From the NCBI GenBank assembly GCA_017590115.1, contig JAGGNK010008337.1, positions 6,253,609-6,317,608 of the forward strand: a DNA stretch of 64,000 bases. The letters run 5' to 3'. A program made the translations under genes and the position numbers. The notes beneath the pieces are model-generated. The model was given only the letters and a program-made list of their open reading frames with translations, had not been told where the DNA came from and ran no database searches. Numbering within the stretch: the first letter of the stretch is position 1; the number at the start of each line of letters is the position of its first letter. Shown here piece by piece: positions 1-11,890 of this stretch. The stretch is from Montifringilla adamsi. Taxonomy: Eukaryota > Chordata > Aves > Passeriformes > Passeridae.

Positions 1-299
1 AATCCGCATTTTACAGAAGGATTTTCAAAAAACAATAACCTACTCCCAAATGCAGATCAAGTGAACAATGAAGAATTGGGTCCACATTCAATTAAAATTT
101 TAGGCAAATGCTCAGACATTCTACCCCATGGAAGCACTTCTGAATGTGAATTGAAACTTAACCCTGTATGGGATTAAAATGCTGAACTGGAAAGGCAGGT
201 CATGTGAGCTCCCAGAAATCAAAGGTAACACTTGTATTTATTGATTCATTCATTATCCTCTTTTATGGCAATATTACACAAGATTAGATTGGGGATGTG

Positions 300-1060
300 T
301 TGAACTTGCATGGCTTGGTTTTGGTCGTGGGGGGCTACAGGGCTGGCTTCTGTGAGGAGTTGCCAGAAGCTTCTACTGTGTCTGGCAGAGCCAGTCCCTG
401 GTGGCTCCAAAGATGGATGTGCTGCTGGCCAAGGCTGGGCCAGCTAGATAGGGTGATAACTCCTCTGTGATAACACATTTTAGAAGAAAGAAAAAAAAAG
501 TTATTGTGCAGTTGTGATTGCCAGAGAAGAGTGGGATGAGAACATGTGGGAGGAAGAATTAGAAGAAAGAAAAAAAAAAGTTATTGTGCAGTTGTGATTG
601 CCAGAGAAGAGTGGGGTGAGCACATGTGGGAGGAAGAACCCCGCAAGGTCAGTGGAGAAGGAGGCGCAGGAAGAGCTGCAGGATTCCTCTGCAGCCTGTG
701 GTGAGACCACGGTGAGGCAGCTGTGCCCGGCAGCCCAAGGAGATCCATGGGGATGCAGAGATCCACCTGCAGCCCATGGGTGAGCTGTGGGTGCCTGAGA
801 AGGGGCTGTGACCCTGTGGGAGGCCCACGGAGAGAGGAGCCCATGCTAGAGCAGCCTGTCCTGGAAGGACTGCACCCCATGCTGCAGGGCTTTTGGGAGG
901 ACTGCTGCCCATGGGATGGACTCACACTGCAGCAGCTTGCAGGGAGCTGCTGCTCAGGAGATGGACTCACATGGGAGAAGCTCATGGAGAACTGTTTCCC
1001 GTGGGAGGGACCCCACAGTGTGGCAGAGGAACACCTGGAGTGGACATGATGTAACACATA
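300..1060 (+). mobile_element. Avian ERVL-like LTR fragment
   Basis: The GC-richer block from about 640 to 1046 repeats the theme 'CCCATG(G) ... GAGCAG/GAGAAG ... GGACTG', with closing phrases such as GTGGGAGGGACCCCAC (1001-1016). I know this pattern from the LTR of avian ERVL elements. The sequence upstream (GCTGGCCAAGGCTGGGCC, then CTCTGTGATAACACATTT at about 463-480) also fits the 5' part of that LTR. I see no clean TG...CA ends or target-site duplication, so both boundaries are approximate and the copy is probably old. Short open frames across it (for example 723-1049 on + and 581-1057 on -) are by-products of biased composition and I do not treat them as genes. No internal retroviral genes are visible. 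Confidence 0.6.
482..640 (+). repeat. 79/80-bp tandem duplication inside the LTR
   Basis: Two head-to-tail copies, 482-560 and 561-640, both run from AGAAGAAAGAAAA through TTATTGTGCAGTTGTGATTG to GTGGGAGGAAGAA. The second copy has one extra A in the A-run and differs at very few other positions, for example GGGATGAGAAC versus GGGGTGAGCAC. The high identity means the duplication is either recent or was already part of the LTR subfamily. Confidence 0.9.
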
Positions 1061-4000
1061 GAAGTAGAAGAAAGTGTAATTTTTTTTGTTAAAGATGATG
1101 CTTTAAATTTTTGAGACACATCTGCTTTATACAAGCTTTGTAATTCCATTGTCTCGCACTGCCAGCATGCTTTACAGAGGGCAAGCAGCATGTGGGGAAA
1201 GCAGATACTTAAAGCCGAGGCTGTTAACTTGCAGTGAGGTGATATCTTCCATTCTTAATCTTTGAATCATTCAGTGTGCCCTAGATATGAGAAGAAAAGA
1301 AATGGTGCACCATTTCTTTCAAAGCAATCTTTATTTTTGAGGTATACATACGTATTTATGTGTATTTCTAGATATTGTTCATCATTCATATTAGCAATAA
1401 CTGGCGTAAAATGTCACTCAGTTCTCTTCTTAATATATAGAATTTAAACAGTCTTCTTATGCTGCTGAGCTGTATTTGCAACATTTGTTAAGGCTGACAT
1501 CCCATACATAAAACATCTAAAAATTCAGCTTATCTGCTTTTGAGATGGCACAAATACGTTCATATATTTTATGAGCTGAATGAGTCTGGGCTCCTTAGAT
1601 TGAAGAAAAACAGGTTATAATTGGTAGCTGGAAACAGTGTGATCATTGAAAAACATACTCTGTATGTATTGACTTTTAAAAAGCAGGATTAATGGCCCAT
1701 TCACTGTTTAGAAGACACTTCAATAAGTATTTAAAGATTCTGCTTTATTAGCACTAGGAATATAGTAATAAATGAAATCTCCTATTTAATGATATTTAAT
1801 ATTTATCAGATTTTGCAGAAAACAAAAAGTAAAAGAAGATATAGTTGTGTAGTAAATATCTTCCGTTTATTGCTCTTCATAATTTTGTACCTGTGCTTCT
1901 CTATTTAATTTTTTATAAAACTGTTCTCATTCAAGGAGGCTGCTCTTTTCCCAGACACGATGAATTTAGTCAGCATGTTTTTAGAACTTACAAACCTGGA
2001 ACGAAAACATTTGTCTCAATAAGTTAGTAAATCTGATAGACCCATTCCAAGTATAGTATCTGACAGAATAACTGAGATAAAAGTTCACTGAAAATAAAAG
2101 TTCAACTGAAATTCTCAAAAAACTATTGTTTCATTTAGTGCGCCATGGGCATCACAATCACTTGAACTTTTTTTTTTTTTTTTCTGAGTGTTTGCCTGGT
2201 TGTGTTTCACATTAGCCTGACCTAATTTACCCACATCTGAAAGGCAATGCCAAGTTCCATTGCCTGTGAATCAGCGTAGCCTCCACAAACGCCTGGAGAT
2301 ATACACAGATCCAGTGAATGTAGCCATAGCCTTGTTTTATTATTGCTGCAATTTGACCTATAAGAAGGAACCTTGCTTCCATTTTTATCCTGCCAAAGCT
2401 GTTTCTAAAGCCAAGGAACCAAAATTCTGATTTTTCCTAAGAAAACAAACTCCAGCAAAATACATACACAATTTCCCACCCCTCTCCACGCACCAAAATA
2501 CTGTCCATGTCTACTGGTATAGATTTTGTTAATGCCCCTCAGTTAATGCCCCTCACTGTTGCTTCCTCTTTGGACCTATCCTTGATCTACTTTTTCTTCC
2601 TGAAGAAAACTCTTATAATCAACTGTACTGTAAGGGACAATCTCATAAGTCTTTGAAGAAAAAAAAATAAATTAGCATTCCCATTAATATTTCTTCAGAA
2701 TCTGGAGGACAGTGTCTGGTTCTCAGGTAGTTCCTGTTTTAGTTTTCTCTATCAGGGTGTTACTTTTTCAGCTGAAACTTGACATCACTTCTGAAATGGC
2801 ATTTGTGACCACAGATGACATTCAGTCATCATTGAGGGTAATGGGCACTTTTGCCTGCAGCATCTGCTCTTTGGGACTAAAAACCTCTCCAGTCTTCTCT
2901 CTAATCCTGCTCAGATGAAGGAATATACCAGGAGAATCCAACAAGACTCTGACATCAGACCAGTTTTGACGGTTATATATACACTTTACTTAAATTAAAC
3001 TAGCATAAAAAAAAAGTTCAAACATTTTACACCTCTAGCTGTCATTGCTGAATCACTGAAATATTTCATTTAGATGGTGTGAAACTGTCTAAAGAGGGTG
3101 ATGGCCAATTAAGGATCCAAAGAAAGGCAGGGGCAGACCTTGTATGAGGCTGGATAATACACATGAAAAAGTCTGCTGGCAGAGTTATATCAGTAAATTA
3201 CTATTTTGGCAAGGATTGGTTCATCGAGCCAAGTCAGCTATGCTAACAAAAGCACTTCAATATCTTGAAGACTTGTGTCTGTGCTGGAGGGACAGTGGAG
3301 AACTAATAAAAATAAAATTCACTGGTGTTTCTAATTTAGAACTTTTTTTAGACTGAGTTTAAATTGGTTTTTCACTAAATAACTACTGCTAGGATTTCTA
3401 TTTTCTGTTTTTTCATTTTCTTCGAGCCATGATTTGTACTGTGATGACCCCCTTAATCTAGGTTTTAAATCATCCCTATCAAACTAAGATCAAACTATCT
3501 CATCTTGGAATTATAATATCAATATGCTTTGGGTTTTTTTCATCTTGGCAGCCTTGTTGAAAAATGCACATCATTTATATTCAGGTAAGTCCTTATTTGC
3601 ATGAAGAAGTTCAAGTGCAGCAGCTTTTCTATTTTCCCTGGAATATTTTTCATGTTTGAAACATGTAGCCATTCTAGATCACATTTTCCATAGCTTGTGT
3701 AAGTCTATCAAAATCACATTTGCTCCAGGCAATAAACCAGCCTAAAGCTGAAATACTGGCTGTGACTCTTCGGAAAAATGTAAAGAATTTATCAGTTAAA
3801 GTGTTATGTCCCTTTGGCAATGTCTCAATTAATTATCCTTGTGCCATTGTAAGTATGGCAGGTATATTGCCATCAAATGTCCAGGGTGAACTAAAATACA
3901 TTCTGTTATTCCATCTTTCATACACAAACTATTTTAAAGCTAGGCAGATACTGTTATTATAGGAAAGGGGAAAATTGTGCAGATTTACTGCAGAGCTCTG

Positions 4001-4720
4001 CTAAGGCAGAGGTGGTTGCACACTGTTAATCTGGTTTTTTAACTTCTCATAAAGGTTGTAGTCTGTACCTTCTAACTCTATCCTAAGTTGTGTGTTTAAC
4101 TAGAAAAACAGAAGTCAAAACCACAGAAAAATTGTTGCTGATCTTGTGATATTTTAAGGTGAATATTACCTGCTGCATCTGGATCTATGGCTTAGTGCTG
4201 GGGGACTGAGAGAGTTGTTCTGTCAGCTCCACTTGAACTAACCTCATTACTTTTGGATTCTTCCCTGAGGCTGCTTCTACCCCATTTTGTACAACTAGAG
4301 CAACATGATGAGACTGAAGTTTTGCAGACTTGAGTCTATAACATGAAATACTAATTTATCTTCTTTTTTTTTTTTTAAAGAGTAGTTGGTTTCTCTTGTA
4401 TAGGAAACTTGTTCAGTTGTCCAATTAGATTGCCAGAAGGGGCAATTTATTATTTAGGTCTGAGAAGTCATATTTTAGGAGGGGATTTTGTGAATTTACA
4501 TCTGTTATGATTAAATAATATTTTTTGGCAACTTTCTTATTACTTAATTTTTAGGGTAATGTTAAATAGGGGAAATTATCAGCAATTAAGATGAGTGTCA
4601 AATCCAGAAATCATCATGAAAACAGTATTGCTGCCTTACAGAGGCAGTCTAAAATAATATTTTAAAAAAATTTAAACTAATATTTTAAAAAACTGGAATA
4701 CATATTCTGTAAACAGAAAT

Positions 4721-5035
4721 TTGTTAATATTTCATGAACCACAGAAAGGCTCCATGATGAACATAGCATTTTTCTTATTGTTAGCAGTGCTGTTTACCAA
4801 TCCAGAAAATGTAACCTTTTCAAATGTAACTGAAGCAAGGTCCAAAGATCTAACTCAGTTGTTTAATATACTGGTTTCAAATGGATTGTATATTGATAAA
4901 CCTGTTTATTACCCCACATGCAAAACATCAACACAAAATAAATTCAGTCTAAAATATGCGCAAATCTCCAGCAGAAAAAAATTAACAATAACAAGCGTAT
5001 GGAGAGCAGCCTGTGATTCTCTTGTTCACAGATGA
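4721..5035 (+). CDS. Unrecognised 104-codon ORF with signal-peptide-like start (doubtful)
   Basis: I do not recognise this protein. The frame opens at 4721, but the in-frame ATGs at 4754 and 4757 are better placed. Translation from 4757 begins MNIAFFLLLAVLF, a hydrophobic stretch like a signal peptide. It is followed by two NVT N-glycosylation sequons and then a polar tail ending in a TGA stop at 5033-5035. An AATAAA poly(A) signal lies at 5066-5071, about 30 bases after the stop. No promoter, clear splice acceptor or homologous family is evident. The surroundings are AT-rich, where an ORF of this length can occur by chance. It could be a chance ORF, a lineage-specific gene, or a remnant of an old gene or element. 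Confidence 0.2.
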   Translation: MLIFHEPQKGSMMNIAFFLLLAVLFTNPENVTFSNVTEARSKDLTQLFNILVSNGLYIDKPVYYPTCKTSTQNKFSLKYAQISSRKKLTITSVWRAACDSLVHR

Positions 5036-5999
5036 AGAAAATTGCCTCTGTTATAGCTTTTTTCCAATAAAAACATTCAAATGCAACTGGATTTAGGCAT
5101 AAACTAAGGTTTTACTTCAAAAACTTACTACTAAAATAACTGCATCTGGAAGCAAATATTTGATAAGCATTTCTTACATGCATCTGCACTATAGCTTAGC
5201 ACTTGAAATTGAATTAATTTAATAAGTGCCATCCTCACAAATCACATCTATGAGATATTGATTTGGATACTAAAAAGGAGCAGAACCAAAATTAATGGCC
5301 ACTTTGCAAAATGTGGTTGTATTCAAATATTGTGGGGCAACTCCAGCTGTATGTGGTGAATTTCCATTTCCACCTGATTCCTAGTTAAAGGACCTGGACT
5401 GATTCATCAATCTTGGAGGGACTTTTCAGGTTCCTGCTTTATCAGCAGCAAGACACAAGACATTGATAGTACATGCTGCTATATATAACAGCAGCTTAAT
5501 GCTATTTCATTTTCCCAATAATAAAAATATATTTCACCACAGTAATGACAGCACATTTTAAGGCTTTATTGAAAATTGCAATTTTTAGCTATCACTTGGG
5601 AGAACACTTACTGTAAGAAACAGTCTTTAAGACTCAGGCCTTAAAAAATGAGCTCTCATTAGCCCTACCCATTTCTGTGCTCAAATGTATTTCACTGCCC
5701 AGGTCTGTAGTGGTGACCAACTACCAGAGAGAGGGGCAGATAATGGGAGATGCTTGTGGCTCAGCTACTTACTACTCAGTCCATCTGTAGTAAGATGTGT
5801 GGTTGGGGGAGGGAGAACAATTTCTGCGAGGTGGCAGCTGTTTGCCAAATTAATTTCTGGGTCCTGGGGGCAAATTCCAGGCAATGTATCCCACTGATGG
5901 TCCTGCTCCTCCTGAGCACAGGACACAGCTGCTGGACTTTACTGCTGTGTGAAGAGCAGACCTGAGATCTCCAGCAATTTTGGTGACTAGTCATTTTTG

Positions 6000-6004
6000 G
6001 GAAC
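6000..6004. repeat. 5' target-site duplication of solo LTR (GGAAC)
   Basis: GGAAC directly precedes the TGTC end of the LTR at 6005 and is repeated exactly at 6666-6670 after the GACA end. A 5-bp duplication fits ERVL-class integration. Confidence 0.8.
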
Positions 6005-6665
6005 TGTCTTGGTTTGGAAAGACAGGTGTCTGCTAAGGAAGGCAGGAAATGGAAAATGTAATGGAAATGGAAATTGTAAACCCCTTCCCACCTCCAAATT
6101 GCTATAAATTTTAAATTAAGGGGCTCTCAGGCAAAACATATTGGAGCAGGAAATAACAGTTCTTTAATAGGGAAGAAAATAATAATAAAAATATAAAATA
6201 AACAATGCAATAAACTAAAACAACACTGACAGAGTCAGAATATGACCTGACACCCTGTTGGTCAGGGCGCTGGTAGCAGTCCAATTGGAATTGTGGCTGC
6301 AGTCCTCCTGGAGTGTTAGGTGTGGCTTTGTTGGAGCAGGGATCTTGCAGAAGGGTGCAGTCTTCCTCTGAAGAGGCAGCTGCTGTTCCTCTGGGAAATC
6401 CAGTGGAGAAGCCATGCTGGTGTTCCAGAATCTCCAGATTATATCTGGGTAAGAATGCTTGGCTCCTCCCTCTGGGGGAGCATCTCCCAGTGGGATGCTG
6501 CAGTTCTTATCAGCCATGCAGTGACATTCCATAGCCTGTTATCAGCAGATGTCCCCCTGAAGGGAGGAGTGGTTGTGGAAGAGATTAGGAATACTGCCCA
6601 CTGAACAGAAGACAACTGCCATACAGATGGCAAATGGAATGCAATTTGCTTGGCAATCCAGGACA
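6005..6665. mobile_element. Solo LTR of an endogenous retrovirus, 661 bp
   Basis: The element starts TGTCTTGG and ends CCAGGACA. These ends are inverted repeats at seven of eight positions, with the canonical TG...CA termini. It is flanked by exact 5-bp copies of GGAAC (6000-6004 and 6666-6670). No gag, pol or env sequence lies next to it, so this is a solo LTR left by LTR-LTR recombination. The first 170 bases, including GGTGTCTGC and AACAGTTCTTTA, are shared with the longer LTR at 32239. The family resembles LTRs common in passerine genomes, and the 5-bp duplication fits ERVL class. I cannot fix the transcriptional orientation. Short open frames on both strands inside it (for example 6215-6532) are not genes. 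Confidence 0.85.
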
Positions 6666-6670
6666 GGAAC
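6666..6670. repeat. 3' target-site duplication of solo LTR (GGAAC)
   Basis: Exact copy of 6000-6004, placed directly after the terminal CA of the LTR. Confidence 0.8.
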
Positions 6671-7139
6671 ACATGGTCTCAACATGTGTGGTGGCCAGGG
6701 CTGGGCAACCATATTTCAAAGGTGGGCAGTTGCACTCTGAAGTGCATGGACTTATTCTTCTCTGTGGAAGCTGCCCTCCAGAGAATTGTTCAGATTGTGT
6801 CCCATTATAGCCATTCATAAGAGCTGTGAGTGTCTCTGAAATGTCATCTGATCTCTCTTCTTCCTGCCTGCTGTGTCCTCAAGTGTCACCTCAGTGTCCA
6901 GACAGAACCGCAACCCTCTGAGTGAGGGCTTGATGAGAAGCACAAGTCCCTGCAGTGCTCTCTGGGAGTAACTGGAACTGTTGTCATTGCTTTGTGATTC
7001 TCCAGTCCTGGCAGGTTCTGCAAGTCATTCACAGAAATATCAGTGGTGCTGTGGTCTCACCTCCTGGAAACTCAGGGTACACACAGTGCCTGACCCTCCC
7101 TTCCTGATATTCCTCAGTGATGTGAACGGTGCATGCTGA
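6671..7139. other. Unassigned spacer between two LTRs
   Basis: This moderately GC-rich sequence lies between the solo LTR and the next LTR-like element. I see no open frame, splice site pair or repeat family that I can support. It may be unrecognised repeat sequence, given its neighbours. Confidence 0.3.
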
Positions 7140-7770
7140 TTTTTGCCAAGCATGGCTGTGGGAACTCAACACATCACTCTGGATGTCCAGAGTCACCGAG
7201 AGAACCCTTGGGGGGCTCGGAGACCTTGGAATGTTGCCAAAAGTGTCTGGTGGCTTGACTTTGGTCCATCTAGAGATGAAACATCTGTGTATGAGGAAAT
7301 GAGAAGTTCTAGGGTGTGAATAGTGTATTTACAGGGTGAAGTATAGATTTTAGAAATTAGGTACAGGGGGGTCATGAAGACAAGATGGAGGATTCAGGGC
7401 GTGGTCCTGGGTTCTTCTTTCTTCTTCATGTCTTCCATTTTGTGTGATGATGTTGGCACATTTGGATTGGTTCATGGTGGAGGTACACTTGTCAATAAGG
7501 GTGAAAAGTATTGGGAATTAAAGGTAAATATGATAGACGTAATTTTCACTATAAAAGACACATCCGTCCCGTGGGCGGGGGAGAGTGCACTTGGCTGTCC
7601 TGCTGAACAGACCTCAGCTGGGCAGAGAGAAAATATTGTAGATAAGAATTAGCAAACAAGATTGAAGACTGAAAAACCTGAGAGTCCAGGCTCGTCCTTC
7701 AAATCGCGGCCACCCAGAACCACTTTTCCCGTATCGGGGCAGAGACAAATAACAGCGAACCCCGATACCT
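7140..7770 (+). mobile_element. TATA-bearing LTR-like element (passerine ERV type)
   Basis: The block contains phrases I associate with a passerine retroviral LTR: AGAGAACCCTTGGGGGGCT near 7200, CTATAAAAG at 7549-7557 as a TATA box, a GC-rich CCGTCCCGTGGGCGGGG stretch just after it, and AAGACTGAAAAACCTGAGAG followed by CGGCCACCCAGAACC near the 3' end. The order of TATA box, candidate start site and 3' region points to + orientation. The usual poly(A) signal position reads GCAAACAAGATTGAAG, which has no AATAAA. I could not define TG/CA ends or a target-site duplication, so both limits are approximate. No retroviral coding sequence adjoins it. Confidence 0.55.
7549..7557 (+). promoter_or_regulatory. 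TATA box of the LTR
   Basis: CTATAAAAG is a strong TATA match inside the LTR-like element, followed within 40 bases by a GC-rich segment. No host exon is visible downstream, so host use is unproven. Confidence 0.45.
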
Positions 7771-10207
7771 GGCCAACCTCATTACCACGGCAGCCAGCAG
7801 GGTCTCAGCTCCTGCTGGCCTCCACAGCACTGCTCTGGGTCACCCCAGATGCCACCACAGCCTGCCCTGAGACTCTTGAACGCTGCTTCCCAGGTGTGAG
7901 CACTGAATGCTCCTGCTCCGAAGGTTCCATTAGCAGTGAGTGTGTGGGACTGCTGCCTGTCCACGCTACCTTCAAATAACTGTGTGGATGCAATTTGGGT
8001 GCTAGTGAAAAATACTGGTACTTCCGACAATTTTTTAAATTTATTAAAAGAAGTAATGTGCAACACAGTTTGTGACTGTGTTGGAGGGACTAAACCTTCT
8101 TCCTGATAAATTACACAATTATGCTTTGAAATGCATTTACTTGTTTTGAAACATTATTTCTCTGTGGTTTAAAAAAAAATTGTTTTCTGCTTCTGAGAAT
8201 ATGCAAGTTATTGGTAAGCAGTTCATTTTGTTATAAAACAGTTTTGTTTCTATCCAAATAGAGTGTATCTGAGGCAAATAGTCTTAATTTGTTAACTAAT
8301 TATATAATTATTTTTTTCTTTTTTTTTTTTTTTTTTTAGATAATTCTAACACTTTAGTAATCCACTGGGATAGTTATTAAAACATAAGAGATTAAATTCT
8401 AATGAGAACTACAGACCGCTTCTTGAAAGAGCTTTCAGGAAGGGATTGCTAAAAGAAGAAAAGAAAAAGTAAATTCATTTTCCAGCTTAGGACAAAAGCC
8501 AGCATAGTAGCACTGAGCTTTAGCCACCTGCATGAATAATCATAAATTAAGTGATGTTTTAGCCAGCTAGCTATCCCTTAGACTGCTATGCATGAGCAGG
8601 CAGAAGGTCTTCCTTTTCCCTGGAATGGATTTTTTTGAGAATTTGCTATATATCAGCCCTAACTGCATTACTTGTATGTAAGTACAGATGGATTAACAAC
8701 CAAGAGGATGTCAGGACCTTTATCAAGCTTGTAGATAACCTAGGGAAGAGGATACACAATGCAAACTCCTCCGTGTTAGTGTGCAGTCAGGAAATGGCCT
8801 GGAATCAAGACAGCAGGGCACAGCCATGGGGATAAGGCTGCTGGATCACAGAGCTCCTCCGAGGAGAGGGCAGTGACCAGCGCTGGAATCCTGCCCAGCT
8901 CCCAGCAGGAGGGAGCGAAGTGTTTCATACTCCCTGCTCTCGCTGACACTGTCAGCACCTGCATTTGGAATCACTGTGGCAAAGAACGTTCTGTATCCAC
9001 AATAAATAAATTTCTCACAGTCAAAATAAAAGGAAGGTTTCATGTGGAGTTCTATAGGAACAGAACAGAATTTGTAATACAATTCTTGACCAGCTTGAGG
9101 AGGACTATAAACAAAGCTGCCTCCTACAGGTCAAGAAATACTTGTGGACTAGTAAAAAGATTTGCACTGATTTGGGAAAAGCTATTAACATACCAGCAAC
9201 AAAAACTACTGTAACAAGGCAAAAAAATAGTTAATGGTGATGAGGACTATATAAAAAAAAGAAAGAATTGAAACGTCTTCTGAGGATTGTGATGCAAATC
9301 TCCTACTTTTCTTGTATATAACACAGTATATCACTGATACAGTAACTGATCTTCACAAAGCAATAAATTCCAGTTATGGGGAGGACATTTTAATTAACAC
9401 CATTCAGGCTCAGTATTATTATATATAATATAACTTTTTTTTTTAAATTATCTCCTTTAAAACCTGAACTCCCAAATTTTCAATTAATTTTTTACCAAGT
9501 GATATAAGATAATTGCTGAATACACACAAACTGTTATGATACCCAGGTGACTAAAGGTAAAGCAGTTATTTTTATGACATTTCTGTTGTCCCTTCACACC
9601 AAACAAATAATTTAGAACAATTTAATTGAGAGGAAATAGTGAAGTGGATATGGCTTATGTTGTATTAAGATGGGGAAAAAAAGAAAAGGAAAATGTAGAT
9701 ATGCTTGTGCAATGCTGGAAGCATTGCAAGAAAAGGAGCAGGAGCATGTGTTGCATTTACAGGGGATAAAAATACACTGTGCTACTAATGGAAAGATGAG
9801 CAATAAAGGACACAAAACCTTAGGCAAAGCAAACAAAATGCAAGAGAAGACAAAAGAGTAAAGTAAAATTAGAAAGAAAAATTACTTGGAAAGTAATTAA
9901 TTAATCATGCCATTCCTTCAGCAGACACCCTCCACCCCAGCTCTTGCTTTTGTCTCGGACTCTATACAGTATAAAGTTCTTTGCCTAAAAGCCACGCTGT
10001 CCAGCAGAGTCTGAGGCTACAGCAGGATCTTTTCTTGCAATGTAGTGCAGGGAAGTACAGAGTGTGGGGGTATGCTCATACAGCCCTATGCACTGTGGTA
10101 CAGCAGTCTGTTGAATTGGGATTCCTTGGACTCTTCCTTTAAAGCTGGAGTCTAGAAGGAAATGTAAAAAGGGTGGTGACAAACTTCAGCAAATCCAGTC
10201 AAGGCTG

Positions 10208-10358
10208 GGACAGGTGGTCTGGAGAGGCTGTGAATCCACTACCCCAGGGGGTGTTCAGCACCTAACCTGTCAAATCTCTGAGCACCCTGGTGCAACCTTG
10301 CTTTGGGCTAAGATCTTCTGTGGTCCTTCCAGCCACAGTGCATCCGTGATTCCTTGAT
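10208..10358 (+). mobile_element. CR1 LINE, 3' tail fragment
   Basis: The order 'GTGGTCTGGAGAGGCTGTGAATCC ... GAGCACCCTGGTGCAACC ... TGGTCCTTCCAGCCACAGTG ... GTGATTCCTTG' follows the avian CR1 3' UTR. Heavy divergence suggests an old insertion. It is 5'-truncated, as is usual for CR1, and no reverse-transcriptase frame remains. Confidence 0.65.
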
Positions 10359-10900
10359 TTTGTACATGCTGGGATTCTGTTTGTATCACACACAGAATCT
10401 CACTAATGTTCACTAGCACCTGTACTTTCATAATCAAAATGTGCCTTCCAGATATTTGCTTCCAGTCTGCGCACCAAAAGGTGTGTAGGAATAGATGGAT
10501 TTAACAACAAAATCAATCAGAAATGGTGAGAATAGCAACATGAATTGAAGATGCCATGAATAGATGGCATCATTTGGAGGGAATAAAGCTAAACCAAACA
10601 AAATAACCAAGCAAAGAGAGAGATGGAAAAGCAGACTTGAAAATTAATTCAGTTATTTCTTGTTATATATGAAATAAACATCTATTTGTAGTGGTATAAT
10701 TCCACTGATTTTGATGATGCACATTATCTGTTGAAACAAAAATAGTAAGATGTATAACATCTACATTCAAAATAGCCTCAGTTTTTATCAACTGTTTTTG
10801 TACCAGCTTTACCCTGTGTGTAATTTAAAAATGTTATTTTTCCAATTCTTACATCATTTATCCGTCTGCTCATTCTTTCACCTGTCAACCACCTCTTAGC

Positions 10901-10940
10901 TTTTTTTTTTTTTCTCTTTTTTTTTTTTTCTTTTCTTTTC
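10901..10940. repeat. T/C-rich low-complexity tract
   Basis: Runs of T broken by a few C residues span about 40 bases. No adjoining retroelement end was recognised. Confidence 0.8.
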
Positions 10941-11850
10941 TGTCTGGTGACAAAGTTGTTATAAAAGACAAATCAGAAAAAAATAGCAGAATAATGACAG
11001 TGGATGTCCCTTCTGGTGAGATCTAGATTTCCTCATGTACATTTCCAATGTATGACATTCTTTCATTTCAGACACTTGAAAGCTTTCTTAAATAATGTGA
11101 TTTCAGCCTAATTTAACAATTAGCATGTTAGATGTCATTTAAAGGTACTCCCATTTTTTATTTGTTTTAGCAACCAACTACTTCCCAGCCCAACCAGCTA
11201 TAATGGCACAGCATGTTGGAATAAATCACTTGCCTTCTGCCCTTTTCAGTCTTAAAATAAAAATCCAAGCACATACGTAGATGTGTGCAGTCATGAGGGA
11301 AGAACCAAAACAAGAAAATGCATGTTTGCCTCTTCTTATGGTCACCTGGCTTAACCATTTCTAATGCCAGGATGTTGTTTTTCTGGAAAGAATTCATTGA
11401 AGGAATTTTATAACCAGGGAATATTTTTACTACTAGTGCAGATTGGCATTATGCTTTCCTCTGCTAGATGTGATGCCATTTAATTATGTTCTGTCCTTGC
11501 AGAGACACTAGACTCTCTTGATGATAAGAAGGTTGCACACAGCCTGCTGAGGTCAAGGTCCCAGCAGTCACAGAGCACATCAGTAGTGCTGGTGAAGTCA
11601 ATGGAATTGCTTTTATGTACTTTATGTTTGAGCACATGGTTATGCCCTGCTTTTTTTCTTTTTTATTTTTTTTTAAACTCTGTTCTTCTCTATTGAGGTC
11701 ACATTGACTTTCATTCTGTTTGTGCTTTCAATCTTTATTTTTTACTGAGGACGTTGCAGACTGAACAGGAATTCCACTTTTTCAAGTGGCATACAGAGGA
11801 GTAATTTCCTACTTAATTTTCTTCTCTATCAAGTACTTTGTGGAATATAT

Positions 11851-11890
11851 CATAGTCCATTCAGATACATCTTAGTTCATTCAGATACAG
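11851..11890. repeat. 20-bp tandem duplication
   Basis: Two adjacent 20-mers, 11851-11870 and 11871-11890, share the core CATTCAGATACA and match at 17 of 20 positions. It is a local duplication in non-coding DNA. Confidence 0.75.

Noticed and set aside
581..1057. 158-codon minus-strand frame
   Set aside because: It is the complement of the ERVL-like LTR, with repetitive PSHG/SPSH text from LTR sub-repeats.
8635..9214. Overlapping plus-strand frames of 66 and 113 codons
   Set aside because: They have no recognisable domain, signal or splice structure and sit in mixed intergenic sequence.
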